Assembly (NCBI GenBank): GCA_903819605.1
Contig: CAIJEA010000511.1
Location: 1 to 16,674, forward strand
From: an uncultured cyanobacterium
GTDB lineage: Bacteria > Cyanobacteriota > Cyanobacteriia > Pseudanabaenales > Pseudanabaenaceae
Direction of reading: 5' to 3'
Length of the DNA stretch: 16,674 bases
This document shows positions 7,000-12,812 of this stretch, in pieces. Numbering within the stretch: the first letter of the stretch is position 1; each line of letters begins with the position of its first letter. The position numbers and the translations under genes are program-made. Under the pieces are notes generated by a model. It did not search any database and was not told the origin of the DNA. It saw only the letters and a list, made by a program, of their open reading frames with translations.

Positions 7000-7449
7000 T
7001 TAGACATCGTAGGTTGCCTTACCAGTAAACTTAACGCTTATTGGATTAGGATTGTCACCAATCTTGCGGCTGACGCTATTAGCGGCAACACGACCAGCAT
7101 TCACCTTCTCAGGGAATACACCATCACTAGGATGGAGATAAACTTGGTCGCCATTAGGAAATTCGCGCCAAATCTTATAATTGGTGATCTTAAATTTACG
7201 CAACTGTGTACCCAAAGCTAATGCTTGCTCTTTCTTAGCTAAGTAAAGCAAGTTATCGCCTTTGACCATTGTTGCAGCGCCGCCTGTAGGCATTTCAAAT
7301 ACTTGCTCTTTGGGGCTATTCCAAGAGATCAGGTACTTTTCTTCGGTGAAGGCGGAGTTGAGCAAACCACCTGTGCTACCGCCCCAAATTGGGGTTTTCC
7401 CTGCGGGGGTAGGTGCAGTAAAGGTCGCTGTTTCTTGTTCTTCTGACAT
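7000..7449 (-). CDS. psaD: Photosystem I reaction centre subunit II (PsaD)
   Basis: Encodes 149 residues from the ATG at 7449 (MSEEQETATF...), slightly longer than the roughly 140 usual in cyanobacteria. PsaD sits on the cytoplasmic face of photosystem I, helps hold PsaC in place and docks ferredoxin. Characteristic blocks are WGGSTGGLL, EEKYLISW, EQVFEMPTGGAATM, NLLYLAKKEQALALGTQLR, YLHPSDGVFPEKVN and the C-terminal VKFTGKATYDV. The upstream open frame as far as 7584 is not part of the protein: family similarity begins only after residue 10 of the shorter form, and GGGAGA lies eight bases before this ATG. Compared with my memory of Synechocystis PsaD, about three residues are missing after GTQLR (KFKITNYK against a longer basic loop), and the acidic N-terminus is extended. 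Confidence 0.97.
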   Translation of the reverse strand: MSEEQETATFTAPTPAGKTPIWGGSTGGLLNSAFTEEKYLISWNSPKEQVFEMPTGGAATMVKGDNLLYLAKKEQALALGTQLRKFKITNYKIWREFPNGDQVYLHPSDGVFPEKVNAGRVAANSVSRKIGDNPNPISVKFTGKATYDV

Positions 7450-7566
7450 TGAGATGTTCTCCCAAATTGCGTATACGCTTTTGATATCAAGTGCAAAGAT
7501 ATCATTTCTATACACCCCTGCTTCAAGCTTACTTAATGTTACTTTACGAAGCTTGATAAAACTTTT

Positions 7567-7601
7567 AAAGAAAACATCGCGCAAAGCGCGATGTTTTCTT
7601 T
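7567..7601 (-). terminator. Terminator between yqgF-like gene and psaD
   Basis: A perfect 16-bp stem (AAAGAAAACATCGCGC and complement) closes an AAA loop. It begins 3 bases past the stop of the upstream nuclease gene on the minus strand and has A/T runs at its ends. It separates that gene from the psaD promoter. The GCGC-AAA-GCGC core matches the palindrome at 12760-12812. Confidence 0.85.
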
Positions 7602-7604
7602 TTT

Positions 7605-8006
7605 TTATGAACTAATTAGGCGACTAAGATAGCGCTCTATCAAAATAATGGCGACGATGTCATCGATGGGACGATCGGGCGATCGCATTCCTAGAGGTAC
7701 TACTTTCATCAAACCTCTAGCAGGATAAATCTGCCAAAATCTTTGTCGAGCTTCCTCACTGCTAAAACGCTCGTCTACAGTAATAATTCGTAAGTCGGGG
7801 AATTTGGATTGCAGTTCTGCTTTCCATTGCTTAGATGCGGTCTGATCGCCCATCACCATTAGCGAAATCGGGTAGCTATCTAATAAATTACCCACTTTGG
7901 CGATCGCCTCTTGGCTAGGGACAACTGCCTGAAAATGCAGCTTGCGATCCAAGCCCATGACAGCAACACCACATTTTTGTTTTCCTGGATCAAAACCTAG
8001 TAGCAC
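7605..8006 (-). CDS. YqgF/RuvX-like RNase H-fold nuclease
   Basis: A 133-residue protein of the YqgF family (RNase H-like fold; bacterial relatives mature the 5' end of 16S rRNA and were once called putative Holliday junction resolvases). The acidic active-site positions are visible: D6 in LLGFDPG, E79 in TVDERFSS and D115/D116 in IDDIVAIILIERYL. The length is typical. The opening GFDPGKQKCGVAVMG suggests the cyanobacterial paralogue group rather than the canonical RuvX, but I cannot confirm that without a tree. The start is GTG at 8006: the codon just before it is an in-frame TAA, so no longer form is possible. No strong ribosome-binding site is visible. The 195-base gap upstream holds a large palindrome, so it is probably transcribed separately from the hydrolase. 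Confidence 0.85.
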   Translation of the reverse strand: MLLGFDPGKQKCGVAVMGLDRKLHFQAVVPSQEAIAKVGNLLDSYPISLMVMGDQTASKQWKAELQSKFPDLRIITVDERFSSEEARQRFWQIYPARGLMKVVPLGMRSPDRPIDDIVAIILIERYLSRLISS

Positions 8007-8071
8007 TTACTTATTTGCTTAATTTATGGATTGGTAGTTGCTTGGCTACTATTGCATTTTTGGATGCCAAA

Positions 8072-8144
8072 ATATAGCTATATAAGACATAAAAACCCAG
8101 AAGAGAGTTGCGGTACTTTGCGCCGCAACTCTCTTCTGGGTTTT
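8072..8144. repeat. 22-bp palindromic element with AT-rich flank
   Basis: AAAACCCAGAAGAGAGTTGC-GG pairs perfectly with its complement (8092-8113 with 8123-8144) around TACTTTGCG. The left flank is the small palindrome ATATAGCTATAT (8072-8083) joined by AAGACATA; the right flank is GCTTTTGTCCTAACATAACT. These flanks echo the tail motif of the other elements. For the hydrolase operon on the minus strand it lies 57 bases past the last stop and could act as terminator. Confidence 0.8.
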
Positions 8145-8201
8145 GCTTTTGTCCTAACATAACTAGCTACTGCCATAACATACAGTTTCTCAATATATAC
8201 A

Positions 8202-9080
8202 CTATAGCCCTTGAATAAATTCGTTAATTCCTGTGCGATAAATTTCGAGGGAATCTAAAAAGCCGCCATTGTGATCGCCTCGCAGTTTGACTAGCCTTTT
8301 TGGTGCATTAGCTACTTGAAAGTTTCGCTCGCCATGCTGTATGGGAATAATTTCATCGTCTACGCTGTGAATAATTAAGATAGGGATTTTGATATTAGGT
8401 AGTCGCTCAACCGAGTTATAGGAAAACCTCGATAGTAGACGAATTGGTAAAAATGGATATAGCTCTGAGGCGCGATCGCTAATTGATGTAAATGTCGAGG
8501 CAAGGATTAGCCCTGCTGCGAAATTTTGAGAATCTTGCTGCGAATTGGTTTGGGCGATGTAGGAGGCGATCGCGCCGCCTAAGGATTCACCATAAATAAT
8601 AATTTTTTTGGGTGATATCTTGCGCTCTTGCGTGAGATATTGCCATGCTGCTTCGATATCGGCATAGGTTCCTTCTTCGTTAGGACTACCCTCACTCTTG
8701 CCATAGCCGCGATAGTCAAACAAGAAGGTCGAAAGTCCCAAATCTTTAAAAATTGGCAAATAACTTACTCGGTTACTGATATTGCCACCGTTGCCATGAC
8801 AAAACAAAATCACCCCTTTACCAATTGGATCGTTGTCTTTTGCTGGCACAAACCAAGCAGCTAAATTGACACTATCTTTGGTAGTTAGCAAAACATCTTC
8901 AAATTTTATTCCTACAGATTTCGGTGTTTCAATGACATCTTTACTTGGCATAAATACTAAGTTGGATTGTCCGAAATATAAGGCGATCGCTAAGCCAATA
9001 TATGCGAAAACAAGAACCCGAATTACTGGCAGTAAAAACTTCTGAAATATTTGAAATACTGGTTGCAAATTCTGGCTCAT
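8202..9080 (-). CDS. Membrane-anchored alpha/beta hydrolase, Bem46/ABHD13-like
   Basis: A 292-residue protein with one N-terminal membrane segment (about 14-37) and an alpha/beta-hydrolase domain that would face the periplasm or cytoplasm depending on topology. The catalytic set is visible: oxyanion motif FCHGNGGN (93-100), nucleophile elbow GESLGG with Ser166, acid Asp241 or Asp242 (HSVDDEIIP) and His270 (RGDHNGGF). FDYRGYGKSEG (121-131) is typical of the Bem46/YfhR group, usually annotated as serine esterase or lysophospholipase-like with unknown substrate. A good ribosome-binding site (AGAGGA) precedes the ATG. The gene starts 27 bases after the nuclease gene ends, so the two are probably co-transcribed. 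Confidence 0.88.
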   Translation of the reverse strand: MSQNLQPVFQIFQKFLLPVIRVLVFAYIGLAIALYFGQSNLVFMPSKDVIETPKSVGIKFEDVLLTTKDSVNLAAWFVPAKDNDPIGKGVILFCHGNGGNISNRVSYLPIFKDLGLSTFLFDYRGYGKSEGSPNEEGTYADIEAAWQYLTQERKISPKKIIIYGESLGGAIASYIAQTNSQQDSQNFAAGLILASTFTSISDRASELYPFLPIRLLSRFSYNSVERLPNIKIPILIIHSVDDEIIPIQHGERNFQVANAPKRLVKLRGDHNGGFLDSLEIYRTGINEFIQGL

Positions 9081-9107
9081 ATTTCCTCTTTCATTAGCGA
9101 TTAGCGA

Positions 9108-9758
9108 TCAAGTTTGTTGAAATAATCCAGAGATTTTTTTAAGAATCTGAAGGACAGAGCAAAGTTCATTGGTTGTGCGGTTATATAGAGAGAAATCATT
9201 GGAAAATTGATATTGAGTAATCTCTCCTTTTAGAACTTTAAGAAATATTGAGAATCCGCCATTACTAATAAATCCATAGGTTGGCAATGATTGATTAGGG
9301 CTATCTAGCATATACGTGAGTGCTTGAGCCATGCCTGATTCGATACTAAAGGCTTGCCCTTTTGATTCAATTACTAGCACCCATAGTTTTTTATGAATCA
9401 CCAGAGTATCAATCCGACCTTGATATGTAGTTTCTTCATTCTCATCAAAATCTACCGATTCAATCTGAACGGGATATTCTGCTCTGATGTCAAAAGGTGG
9501 ATCGTAAAAACTTGCCATTTCGAGCAAAGGTGCGATCGCGATTTGATTAACTAATCCTTCGCTAATATGTCCATGATGACGATGGTAAAGATATCGCTCT
9601 TTTAATAGATCGCAACGTTCTTTTTCAGCTTTGGTTAACTCTGGTAAGTCTTCATACCACTCACTAAAAAAGCGATCGCTAATAGCTTGCTGCGCCGAAA
9701 ATTTAGTTTCTACTTCTAGCAAACTATTAACATATTTAGAAATTGCTAAGGTTACCAT
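9108..9758 (-). CDS. Stand-alone PD-(D/E)XK nuclease-like protein
   Basis: A 216-residue protein resembling the N-terminal nuclease domain of type I restriction R subunits, which is common as a free-standing protein in cyanobacteria. The catalytic core is readable: D117 in GRIDTLVI, then E131-S132-K133 after a hydrophobic strand (WVLVIESKG), then a QxxxY motif (Q145, Y149 in GMAQALTYM) as in RecB-like nucleases. No helicase domain, target-recognition subunit or methyltransferase is nearby, so it is not a working restriction-modification system by itself; its substrate is unknown. It begins 36 bases after trpC and ends 27 bases before the hydrolase start, pointing to one operon. Confidence 0.72.
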   Translation of the reverse strand: MVTLAISKYVNSLLEVETKFSAQQAISDRFFSEWYEDLPELTKAEKERCDLLKERYLYHRHHGHISEGLVNQIAIAPLLEMASFYDPPFDIRAEYPVQIESVDFDENEETTYQGRIDTLVIHKKLWVLVIESKGQAFSIESGMAQALTYMLDSPNQSLPTYGFISNGGFSIFLKVLKGEITQYQFSNDFSLYNRTTNELCSVLQILKKISGLFQQT

Positions 9759-9794
9759 CGTCTCTAGCTCTTATTTTTTATACCGAGTTTGAAT

Positions 9795-10664
9795 CTAAAC
9801 TGTTATTAGACTTTTAACTGCTTCTTCAATATTTTCTTGTTTGATTAACGACTCGCCTACTAGTACTGCACTTGCACCACAATCTTGGACAAAATCTAAA
9901 TCTTGACGGGTATAAATACCAGATTCACTCACCCATAGATATTTATTTCTAGTTACTGGATCTAGTCTATCCATCAAAATTTTGGTTTGCTCAAGCTCCA
10001 CGACGAAATTTTCGAGATTACGATTATTAATGCCGATTAATCGCACATCAGGAATCTTTAAGACACGATCTAGCTCTGCTTGAGTATGCACTTCAACAAG
10101 TGCTGTCATGCCTAATTGATGGATTAATGCTTGCAATGAGGTTAAATCCTCATCGCTAAGAATTGCTGCAATTAGTAAAACTGCATCTGCACCATGCGAT
10201 CGCCCCAGATAAATTTGATAGGGATCGATAATAAATTCTTTGCAAAGTAACGGCAAATCTACAGCTTGTCGCACCAGTTGCAAATTGACAAAACCACCCT
10301 GAAAAAACTGCGCGTCAGTCAATATCGAGAGACAACTTGCCCCACCCCGTTCATACTCTTTGGCGATCGCCACAGGCTCGAAATCTTCACGAAAAATACC
10401 TTTACTTGGTGACGCTTTTTTGACTTCAGCAATTAGTGCAGGTTTAAGGCGCGAATTTTGCAGACTGCCATAAAAATCTCTCGCAGGCTGTACATTCGCA
10501 AGTTTAGATTTGACTGAATCTAGCGACTTGTCGGCATACATCTTGGCGACCTCGATCTCCTTGTGCCAGACAATTTTTTCTAAAATATTTTTGGGGGCAT
10601 CAGTGGGGGCTGCGATCGCATAGCCTTTGCTACTAGCGAGATCGGATTGGCGGCGTACTTGCAT
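9795..10664 (-). CDS. trpC: Indole-3-glycerol-phosphate synthase
   Basis: Encodes 289 residues, the size of cyanobacterial TrpC, which has an N-terminal extension of about 25 residues relative to E. coli. It closes the indole ring from CdRP, the fourth step of tryptophan synthesis, in the cytoplasm. The TIM-barrel active site is intact: IAEVKKASPSKG (78-89) with the catalytic Lys82, CKEFIIDPYQI (141-151) with Lys142, VEVH (190-193) with Glu191, GINNRNL (211-217), and the phosphate-binding SESGI (246-250) and VLVGESL (267-273). No other trp gene is in the window. The start at 10664 has no clear ribosome-binding site. It is divergent from the lipoprotein gene, and a palindrome lies between the two starts. 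Confidence 0.97.
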   Translation of the reverse strand: MQVRRQSDLASSKGYAIAAPTDAPKNILEKIVWHKEIEVAKMYADKSLDSVKSKLANVQPARDFYGSLQNSRLKPALIAEVKKASPSKGIFREDFEPVAIAKEYERGGASCLSILTDAQFFQGGFVNLQLVRQAVDLPLLCKEFIIDPYQIYLGRSHGADAVLLIAAILSDEDLTSLQALIHQLGMTALVEVHTQAELDRVLKIPDVRLIGINNRNLENFVVELEQTKILMDRLDPVTRNKYLWVSESGIYTRQDLDFVQDCGASAVLVGESLIKQENIEEAVKSLITV

Positions 10665-10722
10665 TTACAAAAATAGCTCTAAATACAAAAGGTCATAAGC
10701 TTTAGCATAAAACGATTGTGGG

Positions 10723-10769
10723 TGCTTTTGGTGTTGCTATCTCCTGCGGTGTGGACAACACCAAAAGCA
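10723..10769. repeat. 14-bp inverted repeat in the trpC/lipoprotein divergent promoter region
   Basis: TGCTTTTGGTGTTG and its exact complement flank a 19-base centre (CTATCTCCTGCGGTGTGGA). It lies 59 bases from the trpC start and 110 bases from the lipoprotein start. Because both genes read away from it, termination of either is not its purpose. It could be an operator, a cruciform or RNA leader structure, or another repeat unit, but it lacks the conserved tail and the short loop of the other palindromes. Confidence 0.6.
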
Positions 10770-10878
10770 ATTTTGAGACTTTTTGTAAACAGCTTTGTAA
10801 ATTATGAGGTTTCTTTATAAGTAATGCGGTCATTTTTCGGTATATTTGCCTGTGTAATGTGAGTTGAGCATAGTTTTT

Positions 10879-12591
10879 ATGAGCGCGATCGCAAACTCTA
10901 ACCAACCCGAAGACAAGCCAAAAACTTCGCGAGTTAAAGCTTATTGGCAAAATATCCCTTGGAAAAAGTTATCCAGTTTGTTGGTGGCGATCGCCCTGTG
11001 CTTTTACCTCACGGCTTGCGGCGGTGACAGCAAACCAGTTAGCAAAAAAGACACTGGCAAAAAAGTTGATGTAGCAACTACAAAAGTCATCGAAGTTTCA
11101 CCACCTTCCGAAATTCAAAAACTCAGCCGCCTGCTCGATCGCTACGAACCGCAGGTCAGCATTGTTAGTCCTAAGCCTGATGAGATTCTGGATGATGCTC
11201 AAGTAGATGTGAAATTTGATGTCAAAAATTTGCCAATTTTTAAAAATGCAGATTTTGGGCTAGGACCTCATATTCATGTCACTTTAGATAATCAGGAATA
11301 CAAAGCTCTTTACGATCTCAAACAATCCGTAACGTTCGATCGCCTCAGCCCAGGAACCCATACAATCCGAGCCTTTGCCTCTCGTCCTTGGCATGAAAGC
11401 TTTAAAAATCAAGGAGCCTATGCTCAGGTTTCTTTTAATGTCTTGACCAAGACTGGCGAAAATACCCCCGATGCTAAAACGCCTTTGCTAACCTATAGCC
11501 GTCCTGTAGGAACCTATGGCGCTGAGCCGATTTTGCTTGATTTCTATCTACAAAATGCACCATTACACTCACTAGCAAAGGAAGAGGCATCAGTTGATGA
11601 CTGGCAAGTTCGCGCTACTGTAAATGGTCAAAGTTTCACCTTCGATCGCTGGGAGCCAATTTACCTCAAGGGCTTTAAACAAGGTAAAAATTGGGTCAAG
11701 CTAGAATTGCTAGAAGATGATGGGGACGCAATTCCTAATGTCTTCAACAGCACTGCCCATGTAATCGATTTTCAACCAAATGGGACAGATACACTCGCTC
11801 GTCTAGTCCGAGGTGAAAAGATTGCCAACATCGAAGCGATCGTAAATCCTAATTATGTTCCCCCTACCCCTGAACCAACTGCCACTCCCGTTGAGTTAGT
11901 CAGTCCACCACCTGTTGTCGTACCAACAGCTAAGACCGAAGAAACCCCTAAACCAGCAGCATCTAGCTCGCCAACTACACCGCAAGAAGCAGTTAAAAAG
12001 GAAGAAGTTAAGACGACTACTGATAAATCAGCTCCAACTTCAGTAATTCCTGTAGTTCCTGTTTCTCCTATCAAAGCAGCTCCCGATGCGATCGCGCCAG
12101 TTAAGCTCAAATCAGCACCTGTTGTTGAACCAGTTAAAGTTGCACCAGTTTTCAAAAAGGTAGTGCCCGTTACTGAGCCAGTTAAGGTTGCACCAACTAA
12201 AGCTCCTGAGCCAGTTAAAGTTGCCCCTATTAAGGTTAAAGCTGCACCCTTAGCTGTGGAGACCACTAAACCGATCGCCAAAGACATTAAGAATGAGTCA
12301 CCTCAAGTAACTCCAAAAGCCGATACTGTAAAAGTGGCGGCTCCTGAACCTAAAGCTACTGCTCCAACTGGGATGGATTATTTGAAAAATTTCAATTTTA
12401 CTTCCCGTAAAGCTTCGCCAGCAGCTAAGACTGAAGTTACTAAGCCTGTAGAAAAAACAGAAGCGAAACCTACTGAATCAACTCCTGCCATTAAATCTGA
12501 GGCAAAGACTTCAGATATAGCTCCAGCATTAACAGATTTATCTACAACTACATCAACACCGATTAAAGTGTTAACAAAATCTACCAAGTAA
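10879..12591 (+). CDS. Lipoprotein with conserved N-terminal domain and long Pro/Lys/Ala/Val-rich tail
   Basis: From the ATG at 10879 it encodes 570 residues; an alternative TTG at 10864 adds five. The N-terminus has about 30 basic/polar residues, then LSSLLVAIALCFYLTACGG, a lipoprotein signal whose lipobox LTAC puts the lipidated cysteine at 47. Residues about 91-190 form a beta-rich domain with GPHIHVTLDNQEYKALYDL and a following SPGTHTIRAF. The GPHIHV segment recalls small domains of the DUF4399 kind, but I do not assign it. A second region (about 205-320) has TYSRPVGTYGAEPILLDFYL. From about 323 to the end the protein is low-complexity, rich in P, K, A, V and T, with three copies of EPVKVAP (about 417-455), probably an extended spacer through the cell wall. 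The function is unknown; it is probably envelope-anchored. Confidence 0.8.
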   Translation: MSAIANSNQPEDKPKTSRVKAYWQNIPWKKLSSLLVAIALCFYLTACGGDSKPVSKKDTGKKVDVATTKVIEVSPPSEIQKLSRLLDRYEPQVSIVSPKPDEILDDAQVDVKFDVKNLPIFKNADFGLGPHIHVTLDNQEYKALYDLKQSVTFDRLSPGTHTIRAFASRPWHESFKNQGAYAQVSFNVLTKTGENTPDAKTPLLTYSRPVGTYGAEPILLDFYLQNAPLHSLAKEEASVDDWQVRATVNGQSFTFDRWEPIYLKGFKQGKNWVKLELLEDDGDAIPNVFNSTAHVIDFQPNGTDTLARLVRGEKIANIEAIVNPNYVPPTPEPTATPVELVSPPPVVVPTAKTEETPKPAASSSPTTPQEAVKKEEVKTTTDKSAPTSVIPVVPVSPIKAAPDAIAPVKLKSAPVVEPVKVAPVFKKVVPVTEPVKVAPTKAPEPVKVAPIKVKAAPLAVETTKPIAKDIKNESPQVTPKADTVKVAAPEPKATAPTGMDYLKNFNFTSRKASPAAKTEVTKPVEKTEAKPTESTPAIKSEAKTSDIAPALTDLSTTTSTPIKVLTKSTK

Positions 12592-12599
12592 ATCACTTC

Positions 12600-12638
12600 A
12601 AAAAAGAGATACTTTGCTTTACAAAGTATCTCTTTTTT
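12600..12638. terminator. Terminator of the lipoprotein gene
   Basis: A perfect 17-bp stem (AAAAAAGAGATACTTTG and complement) closes a CTTTA loop. It starts 9 bases after the lipoprotein stop and its right arm ends in TTTTTT. It also faces the converging cyclase gene. Confidence 0.9.
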
Positions 12639-12642
12639 ATCT

Positions 12643-12731
12643 CAATATATTTGAATGTAATTTTTGCTTAGGACATAAAGCCCAAAAGATTAGTGGCGGA
12701 GCTTCGCTCCGCCACTAATCTTTTGGGCTTT
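12643..12731 (-). repeat. 26-bp perfect palindrome with conserved tail, reverse orientation
   Basis: AAAGCCCAAAAGATTAGTGG-CGGAGC (12677-12702) is followed by TTC and its exact complement (12706-12731), the longest perfect stem in the window. On its left, read on the minus strand, comes TTTATGTCCTAAGCAAAAATT and then ACATT with an AT-rich end, close to the tails at 25-56 and 15115-15150. It lies between two converging genes, between the terminator at 12600-12638 and another palindrome. Confidence 0.8.
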
Positions 12732-12759
12732 GAGTTATAAAAAGCAGCGCCATTTTATC

Positions 12760-12812
12760 AAAAACCATAAGAGAGTAGCGGCGCAAAGCGCCGCTACTCT
12801 CTTATGGTTTTT
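12760..12812. repeat. 25-bp perfect palindrome overlapping the cyclase stop codon
   Basis: AAAAACCATAAGAGAGTAGC-GGCGC (12760-12784), loop AAA, and the exact complement (12788-12812). The cyclase reading frame enters the right arm and uses its TAG (12794-12796), so the last residues (KTIRE) are encoded by the palindrome. It can also act as the cyclase terminator. Confidence 0.82.

Noticed and set aside
7500..7560. HLR1/RpaB light-response site upstream of psaD
   Set aside because: A direct repeat TTACTT-AATG-TTACTT exists, but its 10-base period and sequence do not match the HLR1 consensus spacing.
7450..7584. N-terminal extension of 45 residues on PsaD
   Set aside because: Family similarity and the GGGAGA ribosome-binding site point to the ATG at 7449; the extension resembles nothing in PsaD and would cover the promoter region.
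9108..9758. Restriction-modification or defence island
   Set aside because: Only a lone nuclease domain is present; its neighbours are trpC and a hydrolase, with no methylase, helicase or specificity subunit.
11853..12287. Open frame of 144 codons opposite the lipoprotein tail
   Set aside because: It is the antisense of the repetitive Pro/Val/Lys region; its Gly/Thr/Ala-rich product simply mirrors that composition and has no start signal.
12600..12812. CRISPR-like array
   Set aside because: The units are inverted hairpins with different arms, not regularly spaced direct repeats with spacers, and no cas gene is present.
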